Position numbers and translations under genes: made by a program
Shown here: positions 16,754 through 24,800 of the stretch, piece after piece
Layout of the letters: each line of letters begins with the position of its first letter
How positions within the stretch are numbered: position 1 is the first letter of the stretch
Assembly: GCA_964616135.1 (NCBI GenBank)
Contig: CAZTTQ010000010.1
Location: 1-34,234 of the forward strand
Direction: 5' to 3'
Length of the DNA: 34,234 nucleotides
Origin: JAJYIV01 sp964616135
GTDB taxonomy: Bacteria > Patescibacteriota > Patescibacteriia > UBA9934 > GWF2-40-263
The notes under the pieces: model-generated
Database searches by the model: none
What the model was told of the DNA's origin: nothing
Seen by the model: only the letters and a program-made list of their open reading frames with translations

Positions 16754-17827
16754 TTATACCCCGACGCGGAAATTACAGACGTCGCCGTCGCGCATCACGT
16801 ATTCCTTCCCTTCGATGCGGAGTTTACCCGCGTCGCGCGCGCCGCTTTCGCCCAATTCAACGAAATCCTTCCAATTGATGATTTCCGCGCGGATGAATGC
16901 CTTCTCAAAGTCCGTGTGGATGACGCCCGCAGCTTGGGGTGCTTTGCAGCCGACCGGAATGGTCCAGGCACGCGTCTCTTTCTCCCCGGACGTGAAGTAC
17001 ATCATGAGGCCGAGCAATTCATACGCCTTGGAAATCAGGCGATCCAATCCGGATTGTTTCAACCCCAGCGCGTTCAGGAACTCAATTTGGTCGGCGGGGG
17101 CCATTTCCATGATTTCGCTCTCCACTTTGACGGAAAGCGGCAGGGCCAGGCGGTCCGGACCGAGCGGGCTCTTCCAATTTGGATCGGCGGCCGAAGCTTC
17201 GTCCACGTTCACGACGTACAAAATCGGCTTGGCCGTAAGCAGGTTCAGCTGCTTGAGGAAGATCTTGTCGTCGTCTTCCACTTCAACCGTGTTCGCCATT
17301 TTTCCGGCGGAGACGACGGCAAGCAGGCGCTCCAACAGTGCTTTCTCACGTTCCATTTCCTTCGTGGTACCCGCACGCATCTTGCCGATCAGGTTCGTTA
17401 GGCGCTTTTGGACGACGTCGATGTCAGCCATGGCCAATTCGATCTCAATCACCTCCACGTCGCGGATCGGGTCCACGGCGCCCTCCACGTGGTGGACGTT
17501 GGTGTCCGAAAACGCGCGGACGACGTGCACGATCATGTCCGTCTCGCGGATGTTGGTCAGGAACTTGTTGCCAAGCCCTTCCCCCTTATGGGCGCCCTTC
17601 ACAATGCCGGCAATGTCCACGAACTCCATGGCGGCCGGAATGATCTTGGCAGCGCCGGACTTGTCCGCGAGCAACTTCAAGCGGAAGTCAGGCACTTCCA
17701 CGATACCAACGTTGGGTTCAATCGTGCAGAACGGAAAATTCTCGCAGGGAACCTGCTTTTTGGTGAGCGTCTTGAAGAGGGTGGACTTCCCGACGTTCGG
17801 GAGGCCAACGATGCCAGCTTGAAGCAT
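16754..17827 (-). CDS. ychF: Redox-regulated ATPase/GTPase YchF (Ola1 family)
   Basis: The protein is 357 aa. The P-loop GLPNVGKS is at residues 8-15, the switch region reads FPFCTIEPNVGIVEVPD, G3 is FVDIAGIVKGAHKGEGLG, and NVDE replaces NKxD, explaining the ATP preference of this family. The TGS/RNA-binding C-terminus includes YFTSGEKETRAWTI and ends YVMRDGDVCNFRVGV. YchF binds ribosomes and affects stress responses. The start at 17827 is fixed by the family N-terminus MLQAGIVGLPNVGKS. The ATG sits 9 nt after TATCCT, so the mRNA is probably leaderless. Confidence 0.97.
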   Translation of the reverse strand: MLQAGIVGLPNVGKSTLFKTLTKKQVPCENFPFCTIEPNVGIVEVPDFRLKLLADKSGAAKIIPAAMEFVDIAGIVKGAHKGEGLGNKFLTNIRETDMIVHVVRAFSDTNVHHVEGAVDPIRDVEVIEIELAMADIDVVQKRLTNLIGKMRAGTTKEMEREKALLERLLAVVSAGKMANTVEVEDDDKIFLKQLNLLTAKPILYVVNVDEASAADPNWKSPLGPDRLALPLSVKVESEIMEMAPADQIEFLNALGLKQSGLDRLISKAYELLGLMMYFTSGEKETRAWTIPVGCKAPQAAGVIHTDFEKAFIRAEIINWKDFVELGESGARDAGKLRIEGKEYVMRDGDVCNFRVGV

Positions 17828-17836
17828 AATGCGGGG

Positions 17837-17865
17837 AGGATAGCGGAAATAAGACAGACTGTCGA
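17837..17865 (-). promoter_or_regulatory. ychF promoter (leaderless layout)
   Basis: Minus strand TCGACA, 17 nt, TATCCT, then exactly 9 nt to ATG. The expected transcript start is at or within about 3 nt of the start codon. Confidence 0.75.
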
Positions 17866-17868
17866 GGG

Positions 17869-17897
17869 TTGACAATCAGACCGAAAAACGCTAGGGT
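17869..17897 (+). promoter_or_regulatory. Promoter of the secreted orphan gene 17950-18468
   Basis: TTGACA, 17 nt, TAGGGT. It abuts the divergent ychF promoter. Confidence 0.75.
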
Positions 17898-17949
17898 CAC
17901 GCGTCCGTTGCCCGGCACCCCGCCGGACCGGATAAAAGGAGCATAGAAG

Positions 17950-18468
17950 ATGCGTCTCATCCTGCTCAGCGTGACCGCGCTGATCACCTTCTCCGTGGTG
18001 CCCGCCCGCGCCGAAGACTCCGCGCCGCAGAGGTCCACCCAGACCTTCCTGCAGAAGTACGGGGGCGGGACCAGGGAACCCCTCGACCCCGAGGAGAAGC
18101 AGCACTGGTTCTTCGAGGTACTGGTACGAATGGAGACCGCGCGCGACAAGATCGAGAAGGAGGCACGGGCCTTGGAGGCCGCGGCGACCGGGTCCACTCT
18201 GCGGGATCCGGTATCCCGCACGAACGGCCAAGAGCGGGTCACCGCTCTGCTCTACAAACTCAACGCGTTCATCAGTGACGCGTTCGAGGCCGGCATGTGG
18301 GTGTCCGGCTTCTCGGACAAACCCGGATACAGCAACATCCGGAGTTACCACACGCTTCTCCAGGAAAATACGCTGACCCTCGCCCAGCGCCTGGATGACC
18401 TCCAGGCCCGCTACTTCCAAGTCCGGCGGTTCGCGGCAGAAAAGACATCGCCGCCTCGCCGCCGATAA
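17950..18468 (+). CDS. Orphan secreted helical protein (172 aa)
   Basis: A clear signal peptide (MRLILLSVTALITFSVVPAR, with cleavage after ARA near residue 21) precedes a mostly helical, charged domain: PLDPEEKQHWFFEVLVRMET, ARDKIEKEARALEAAA, QERVTALLYKLNAFISDAFE, then TLAQRLDDLQARYFQVRRFA. Its pattern suggests a helical bundle in the periplasm or outside the cell. No family is recognised. SD AAAGGAG about 9 nt before ATG, promoter 17869-17897 and terminator 18485-18516 make a self-contained unit between ychF and tRNA-Ala. Confidence 0.75.
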   Translation: MRLILLSVTALITFSVVPARAEDSAPQRSTQTFLQKYGGGTREPLDPEEKQHWFFEVLVRMETARDKIEKEARALEAAATGSTLRDPVSRTNGQERVTALLYKLNAFISDAFEAGMWVSGFSDKPGYSNIRSYHTLLQENTLTLAQRLDDLQARYFQVRRFAAEKTSPPRRR

Positions 18469-18484
18469 GCCTATTCCGCATCCT

Positions 18485-18516
18485 GACGGTGTGCCCCGCG
18501 CACCGTCGTTTTTTTT
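18485..18516 (+). terminator. Terminator of the secreted orphan gene
   Basis: GACGGTG pairs with CACCGTC (inner TGC/GCG also pairs), then GTTTTTTTT. Confidence 0.85.
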
Positions 18517-18527
18517 AGACCCCTCTC

Positions 18528-18556
18528 TTGACCGGACGCCAGAGCTGCGATATCCT
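18528..18556 (+). promoter_or_regulatory. tRNA-Ala promoter
   Basis: TTGACC, 17 nt, TATCCT. Predicted start near 18563, 11 nt before the mature tRNA. Confidence 0.85.
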
Positions 18557-18573
18557 GCCCCCACAAATCACAC

Positions 18574-18649
18574 GGGCCCTTAGCTCAGCTGGTAGAGCGC
18601 TTCCATGGCATGGAAGAGGTCAAGAGTTCGATTCTCTTAGGGTCCACCA
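18574..18649 (+). tRNA. tRNA-Ala (anticodon GGC), CCA encoded
   Basis: A 76-nt cloverleaf. Acceptor GGGCCCT pairs with AGGGTCC, including G3-U70, the alanine identity pair. D arm GCTC/GAGC, anticodon stem CTTCC/GGAAG with loop ATGGCAT (anticodon GGC), T loop TTCGATT. Discriminator A and an encoded CCA end at 18649. Confidence 0.95.
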
Positions 18650-18676
18650 AAAACCCCGCCGAAAGGCGGGATTTTT
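18650..18676. terminator. Terminator after tRNA-Ala, shared with the convergent 89-aa gene
   Basis: CCCGCC-GAAA-GGCGGG then ATTTTTG. A block of about 30 nt including this hairpin is repeated identically at 19317-19345. Confidence 0.85.
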
Positions 18677-18678
18677 GT

Positions 18679-18948
18679 TTACAACGGGCCCGTTCTCGCT
18701 AGTTGATCTAACACGGATGCGATTTCTTCAAGGGAAGAATAGCCAAAATCGCGCCCCTCCTTTCGCAAGTCCCCCCCCATAAGGAACAGGTACGTTTCTA
18801 CGAGCAGATCGAATGCCTCGCCTTCCGCCGGTTCGGCCTCAACGGTGCCTGATACGACGCCGCGTAACAACGTCGCCGCCTCGGCCGTCTTCCCCGTTTG
18901 GGCCAACGCAATGGCGTCTCTTAGCAATGGGACGGTTTTTACGGACAT
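18679..18948 (-). CDS. Small hypothetical helical protein (89 aa)
   Basis: MSVKTVPLLRDAIALAQTGK then TAEAATLLRGVV resembles one TPR-like helical hairpin. The remainder (GEAFDLLVETYLFLMGGDLR, YSSLEEIASVLDQLARTGPL) is also helical and acidic. No family is assigned; probably cytoplasmic. No SD. A weak TATCTA lies 8 nt before ATG, so it could be leaderless. The ORF ends in the shared terminator with tRNA-Ala. Confidence 0.6.
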   Translation of the reverse strand: MSVKTVPLLRDAIALAQTGKTAEAATLLRGVVSGTVEAEPAEGEAFDLLVETYLFLMGGDLRKEGRDFGYSSLEEIASVLDQLARTGPL

Positions 18949-18968
18949 AGGATACTTAGATAAAGGGA

Positions 18969-18996
18969 CAAAACCCCCGCGCCGTTGACGCAGGGA
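18969..18996 (-). terminator. Probable terminator of the 75-aa gene
   Basis: Minus strand CCCTGCG pairs imperfectly with CGCGGGG, followed by GTTTTG. Confidence 0.45.
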
Positions 18997-19017
18997 GGAT
19001 GCCCGGGTCGAACCGAG

Positions 19018-19245
19018 CTACGAATCGTCCGTGAACGGATGGCTAATGTCCCGACCACCGATGCTGGAGTCGTCTGACGTGGGTGCAAGACCACAGACGT
19101 GCCCGTGGCGACGGACACCAGGACTGTCCTTCTCGAGCCCGTAGATCGTGTCCGTAACAGCGCCACTGCTATCCACCTTCACGCGAGCACGCGTTGTTTC
19201 ACCCGTTTCCGGGCTCTTGGTGAAGAAATCCTTCAACCAACCCAT
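19018..19245 (-). CDS. Small orphan protein (75 aa)
   Basis: The product starts MGWLKDFFTKSPETGETTRA and continues RVKVDSSGAVTDTIYGLEKD, a likely beta hairpin, then GVRRHGHVCGLAPTSDDSSI and a polar end. No membrane span or known family. The start is supported by SD GAGGTGG 4 nt before ATG. A perfect TTGACA (19309-19314, minus) lies upstream but has no matching -10 at normal spacing; the best TAACTA is 24 nt away. Rated real from the SD and plausible composition. Confidence 0.55.
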   Translation of the reverse strand: MGWLKDFFTKSPETGETTRARVKVDSSGAVTDTIYGLEKDSPGVRRHGHVCGLAPTSDDSSIGGRDISHPFTDDS

Positions 19246-19316
19246 TTACCACCTCGTCTGCGAAGAGAAAAAGCCCCCTAGTTAAAGGCTGGACCGGGAC
19301 GATTCCATTGTCAACC

Positions 19317-19345
19317 AAAAACCCCGCCGAAAGGCGGGATTTTTA
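19317..19345 (-). terminator. Terminator of the O-antigen-ligase-like gene
   Basis: CCCGCC-GAAA-GGCGGG with T-runs on both strands. Same hairpin block as at 18650-18676. Confidence 0.85.
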
Positions 19346-19347
19346 TT

Positions 19348-21762
19348 TTAGCGGGTCGGTTGGCCGTTCGGAACGGAAGTAGCGGCCGGCGTATCCTCAA
19401 GCGGCGCCGGGACGACCTTTGAGACGGTCCCCTTCTGCAGGCGTTCGAGGCGGGACTTTACCAGGTCGTTGTCCGGATTCAGCTCCGCGACTTTTTTCAC
19501 TTGTTCCAACGCTTTGTCCGCCTTTCCCTGCTGCTCGTAGATGGAGGCCAAGAACCAGCGCGCATTGCTGTAAGACGGCGATAGTTGTACGGCGTATTCC
19601 AGCGCGGCCTGGGCGCGGGCCGCGTCATCCTTTCCGGCACGGCGCAGGTACAACATGCCCAACTGGAACGCGACGCCGACGTCCGTCTGGTTGTACTTCA
19701 CGACGCTTTCCATTTTCCCGATAGCCTCGTCGAGACGACCCTGCTGGGCGTAAATGCCCGCCAGCTGGTAATGGGCCGGGGAGTAATCCTCCTTGAGCGT
19801 AATAGCCTTGTTGAATTGCTCCTCCGCTAACGCCAAATTGGCATCCATGTCTGCCTTGGCCTGCTTTTTGACCGCCTCGTCATCCGACGCGGACAATTGC
19901 TGGAACAATTGCGCGGCAGCCAAATACGTGCGGCCCAATTCGGTCGCCGGCATCGGGTTGTTCGGTTCCAGCGCGACCGCGCGTTCAAGGGACGCCGTGG
20001 CGAATTCCTTTGCCTGCGTGACACGCAGGGCGATGAGTTCACGGTACACGGACCCGCGCAACTGCCAGTTGAGCGCATTTTGCGGGGAAAGTTCGGTCGC
20101 GCGCACGGAAGCGTTCACCGCGGCAGCCGTCAGGTCTTGGATACGTTTGCGGTCTTCCGGTTTGATGGTCGCGACGTCTTTAATGGAGCCCAGCTCCTGA
20201 CCGACCTTCAGGACCAGGGCCTGGGACAAATTACGATAATAGACGTCGTCGAATCGATTCACGGATGCGGCACGGTCCAAGAGGCGGATAATGCTGTTCA
20301 ATTCGCCCTTTTCCCGGTCCAAAGAAACGGCCTCGGCGAAGGCGATGTCAGCCACGTACCGCTGGCCACTGATGAAAATGACCGTCACGGCGCCAACAGC
20401 GATCAAAATGAAGGCGAACGAAAGGAGGAGTCCCACGCGCGGCGACTGACCGAAACGCTTTTGGACGGGCTCTGGCATGACTTGGGAGGCGATCAGGCCT
20501 GACAAGCCGAAGAATACCGTCAACAGGGTGAGGTTCGCGCTATAAAGCGCCAGGCCGGCCAAGAGCGTGATCCACGCGGTGCCCACAATGAAGGTCTGCA
20601 CCCATTCGTCTCCACGGCCGCGAAGCATGTGCCCTGCCGCCTGCACAAGCAAGGGGATCAGGAACGCCAACCACGCGAGCAGACCGACCAAGCCGAACGC
20701 GACGGGCAGCAGCAACAGGAACGAGGATGGGCGGTCAAAACGCACGTTCCAAAAAGACGTCTTGTTCAACTCCGACGGGCGCTGAGACGCATAGGTAAAA
20801 CTGAACGTCCCCGGACCCGTACCGACAAAAGGTGAGGTACGGACCGTTTGGACCGCCAAATCCAAGCTGGTCTTTACGTTCGGCGTCACTTCAACCGGCA
20901 CGCTCAGACGGACCGGCGAAGGAAGCCAGAACAGGAACAACAAGGCAAACGCCGTTAGGAAAAATGGCATCGTCAAGCGTCCGACATCTGGGAAATCATT
21001 GGCCCGGGCCATGACGAAGGCGAACAAGGTACCGAGACCAACCAGGAGGACCGCCCATAGCGCCCAATAGTCCACAACCGCGAGGAATACCAAGGTCAAC
21101 GCGGAGACGGCAATGGTCAGCACGCGGTTTAGGACGGCCGTCTTCCCCTGGAACACCGACGAACCAGACCGATGGGCAACCCACCAGGCGTTTGCAAGGA
21201 CGGTCGCCACGGTCAACAGGATTCCCAAGGAATTGACCGTCCCCACCGGATTAAACGCAGCCACGCCGATAAACGGCAAGTTCACCCCACACAAGGACAG
21301 GAACCCGACGACGCCGGCCAACAAGGCAGAAGAGAGCAAAACGGCGTAAGCGGCACCATGTCGCGTCGGTTGGTCAAAAAGATTTGCCGCCAGATAGAAC
21401 AGGGCCACGTAACACAAAACCGACAAGACGCTGGTGTACTGCTGGTTCGCTCCGCCGATCCAGGACAGGTACGGGGCCTTGGAAAATACGGCGGCCGCGG
21501 CCGCGGAGCCAAGGAGTAAAAAGGGGAATACGTTGAGCACTCCACGGCGGAACGAAACCGTCCGCGACGCGTGCATGGATCCAAGCCACGCCAATGACGC
21601 CGACAGCGTCAGTAGGACCAATAAGGTCTGCTTGTTTAGTTCCAGCACGTCCGAGGTAAACGGCAGGAAGAACACCGGCGTCAGGGCAAACAGGACATAC
21701 ACCAGGACGCGGGCGACGCGTTCAAGCGTCAGGGGCATCCGAGTGGCATGCGGGCTCGACAT
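19348..21762 (-). CDS. O-antigen ligase/polymerase-like membrane protein with C-terminal TPRs
   Basis: The protein is 804 aa. The N-terminal roughly 480 residues hold about 11-13 membrane helices, starting LERVARVLVYVLFALTPVFF. A large outer loop carries RTSPFVGTGPGTFSFTYAS followed by a conserved FDRPSSFLLLLPVAFG, like the Wzy_C/O-antigen ligase loop. The C-terminal roughly 300 residues are tetratricopeptide repeats (HYQLAGIYAQQGRLDEAIGK, FQLGMLYLRRAGKDDAARAQ, WFLASIYEQQGKADKALEQV). Such proteins polymerise or transfer surface glycans; the substrate is unknown. A TATAAT -10 lies 27 nt upstream of ATG; the in-frame ATG at 21738 is an alternative start. It lies directly downstream of the surface-protein block. 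Confidence 0.85.
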   Translation of the reverse strand: MSSPHATRMPLTLERVARVLVYVLFALTPVFFLPFTSDVLELNKQTLLVLLTLSASLAWLGSMHASRTVSFRRGVLNVFPFLLLGSAAAAAVFSKAPYLSWIGGANQQYTSVLSVLCYVALFYLAANLFDQPTRHGAAYAVLLSSALLAGVVGFLSLCGVNLPFIGVAAFNPVGTVNSLGILLTVATVLANAWWVAHRSGSSVFQGKTAVLNRVLTIAVSALTLVFLAVVDYWALWAVLLVGLGTLFAFVMARANDFPDVGRLTMPFFLTAFALLFLFWLPSPVRLSVPVEVTPNVKTSLDLAVQTVRTSPFVGTGPGTFSFTYASQRPSELNKTSFWNVRFDRPSSFLLLLPVAFGLVGLLAWLAFLIPLLVQAAGHMLRGRGDEWVQTFIVGTAWITLLAGLALYSANLTLLTVFFGLSGLIASQVMPEPVQKRFGQSPRVGLLLSFAFILIAVGAVTVIFISGQRYVADIAFAEAVSLDREKGELNSIIRLLDRAASVNRFDDVYYRNLSQALVLKVGQELGSIKDVATIKPEDRKRIQDLTAAAVNASVRATELSPQNALNWQLRGSVYRELIALRVTQAKEFATASLERAVALEPNNPMPATELGRTYLAAAQLFQQLSASDDEAVKKQAKADMDANLALAEEQFNKAITLKEDYSPAHYQLAGIYAQQGRLDEAIGKMESVVKYNQTDVGVAFQLGMLYLRRAGKDDAARAQAALEYAVQLSPSYSNARWFLASIYEQQGKADKALEQVKKVAELNPDNDLVKSRLERLQKGTVSKVVPAPLEDTPAATSVPNGQPTR

Positions 21763-21789
21763 AGGCGTGTGGATTGGTAAATCCCGCCC

Positions 21790-21795
21790 ATTATA
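21790..21795 (-). promoter_or_regulatory. -10 box of the O-antigen-ligase-like gene
   Basis: Minus strand CGTTATAATG with consensus TATAAT, 27 nt before ATG 21762. No clear -35; the terminator hairpin of the upstream gene lies there. Confidence 0.5.
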
Positions 21796-21806
21796 ACGTT
21801 GGAACG

Positions 21807-21837
21807 AAAACAGCGCGAGGCATTCTCGCGCTGTTTT
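21807..21837. terminator. Terminator of the giant surface protein gene
   Basis: AAAACAGCGCGAG pairs perfectly with CTCGCGCTGTTTT (13 bp, 5-nt loop) between 21844 and the next gene. Confidence 0.8.
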
Positions 21838-21843
21838 TTCAGG

Positions 21844-24800
21844 TTACGGGGTTGGCACGTCTTCTGCGGGAAGCGGTGTCGGTTCAGGAACGGGCACCCA
21901 AGTCGCCTCCGGAATCGGATCGGCAGGGGTCGGAGACGGAGGGATTGCTACCGGAAGTTCCGCCGATTCCGTCACCGGCACAGGTTCGACGGGAACCTCC
22001 GGTATGGGCGCTTCCTCGATCGGCGCAGGATCAGGCGTAGGCGCCGATACGCTGCCGGCCGCGTCTACGGGGACGGCGGGCGGCGGTTCCGTCGGCATCG
22101 TCGCCATCGTCGGCGGCTCCTGACCGATGCGATAGGCTTCCACGTACCAGTCAAAATCCACGGTGGAAGTTCCATTCGCGAATTCCCGCACGTCGAACCC
22201 GTCGTGGTCCGCCTGGGACACGTAGACGCCGTTCGCGGGGCCGCGCAAGGTCACCTGGACGCGAACCGGGGCCGTCGTGGACGTGATGTCGTTGAATTTC
22301 TGGTCCACGTCTTCAAAACGGATCGTCGCCAAACCGTTCGCGAGGCGCCCGGTCCCGGAAAGCGTGATTTTTTGCTCGCGATTCAACGTGGCAAACGTAT
22401 CGACCTTTTCGTTCTGGAGACTGGTAATAATGGCCCGGTAGGCCCCTTCCGTCTTTACCGTGCCGTCTTCTTCAATACTCCAACGTTCCGCAAGGCCAGC
22501 GATACGACGCACGCTCAAGATGTCACCGCCGGCCAGGAACAATCCCCCGTCCAGACTGAGCGTCCCGGTAGAGGCGCCGACTGGGGCTTCCGAAGCCGTA
22601 TTCGCGATACCGGAAGTGGCGGAAGTGACTGGCGCGACGACGGCGTCCGGTTCCCACCAGCCAAGAGAGACGAACGCGACGACCGCGCCACTTTGGCCGT
22701 TTAATGGTTCCAAGGCATACCCGACGACCGGACCGGCCTTGGTCGCCCTCATGGCATATCCGGGAGTAGAGGAGGAAGTAAGCGGGTCCCCCACGGCAAT
22801 CGGCCCGTTTTCCGCATTCACCAGGGTCGGAACACGACCCTTCAGCGCGATCGGGAATTGGCCGGTCTTATTATCCCCCGCCAAGAAACCAGGTTTGGTG
22901 GAGACAATGCCGAGCAGCGTCTTTTGGTAGGCCTGGCTGGAACGCTCCACGTGTTCGTTCACCGCCGGCGAAGCGACGACGAGTTCGCCCGGGGCCAATC
23001 CTTGGGTAGACGGGAACATTTCCGCAAAGTCGTACGAGCCCGTGGACCAACCGGAAGCGTTCGTGCGCATGAAGTCGCCGCCGGGGCCCGCGGAACCGTC
23101 GTAATAGATGTACTTGTCCGTCTGGGCGGTACCGCGGTCGGACGGGTATAGCTTACCGGACAACACGAGGTCGCCCGTACCGGTCACGTAGGCCACTTCC
23201 GTATCCGTCTTATTTGTGAAGGACAGACGGTAGGCCGTTGCGTCCGTTGCGGCCAGTTTCAAGCCCATACCGACTTCTTCCGCGCTGGTCCCGTTCCAAC
23301 CGGATCCGCGGAACGACAGGGTGTGGCTATTCACGCCCGTTTCTACGGCAGTCGCCGTCCCGAGGGACGAGAACGCGAATGAGTCCCCGAACATCGACAT
23401 GGTGCCGTCCGTGCCGATCGCCGAGGACGCGGAATACCCCGTGGCAACGAACATGAGGATCTTTCCCTGCCCGGTTCCGGCATACGCTTCAAGCGCGCGG
23501 CCAACCACCATGCCGGGCTGCGTGGCCTTCATGGCGACACCCGGCGTAGAGGAACTGGTAAGTTCATCCCCGGCTTCAATCGGCCCGTTCTCATCATTCA
23601 CCTTCACTGGCACGCGGCCGGTAAGGGCCACGGGGCGGGCCAACGGTTCATATTCCCAATCCGAAAGGTACAGACCCGGTTGCTCTGACACGACGCCGAG
23701 CAGACGGCCGTCATAGGTGCCGGCGGATTTGGTCACGGTCGTTCCACCCACGGTTGAAACGAGATCTCCTGACTCCACGCTTGGATCATCGGCCATGTAC
23801 GCTTCGGCCACGTCGAACGAGGTAATCGTCAAAGTTTTGCCGTAGTAATGGGTCGCGTACACGTTCTTGAAGAAGGTCGAAGCGGAACCGATATCGGATC
23901 CGGTAGTGTAAGAAGATGTGATCGCGCATGCGGCATCAACGCAGTTTGCGACTTTCATCACATCGATCCCATCTGTGCGCTGGTAAGAGATCACGGGGAA
24001 TCCGTCACCGTCAATGGCAATGGACGTATGAAAACCGGCCGTCCCGGTCGTATCGATAACCGTAATAGTCTCGTCCTGACCCGCGCAGGCCGTGTCGTTG
24101 CACTTGGCGACTTCCAGGCTCGCATCGAACGCATCGTAATAGGAGACCACCGGAAAGGTATCGGAGCCGACGGCGATGGAAGTGTAGAGGCCTTCGTCAA
24201 ACGCGGCGGAGTCTATGACGGTCACAGTCTCATTCGCTCCCGTACACGCGACATCATCGCACTTGGCGACTTTAAGCGTGCCAAGGCTGTACTCATAGTA
24301 CGAAATGACCGGGAACGTATCCGCGCCAATGGCAATGGAGGTGTACTTTCCGACAAATCCCGTATCAACCGTGCTGATTGTCTCATCTGCCCCCGCGCAT
24401 GCCAGATCATTGCATTTTGCGACTCGCAACGAATTACTATCAAAATTGTAATAGGAAATGACCGGGTAGTGGTTTACGTCCGTGCCAATCGCGATGGAGG
24501 AATATTCGCCGACATTATCCAGGCTTCCGTCCCCATCATCAACAGTGCTCGTCGTCTCGTCACCGCCCGTGCAGGACGCGTCGTTGCAGTGCGTTACTTT
24601 TAGATGGCCAGTGACCGGATCATTGACGGACACGATGGGAAACCCGTCGTTGCCAATGGCGATGGAGGTGTAAAGAGTCCCGCCCATAAGGCCGGTATCC
24701 AAAACGCGTTCGGCATTCGTACTAGAACAATCCGCGTTCGTACATTCGACAAAGACAAGTTCGTCATTGTTGTTACCAAACGAAATGACCGGGAAACCAG

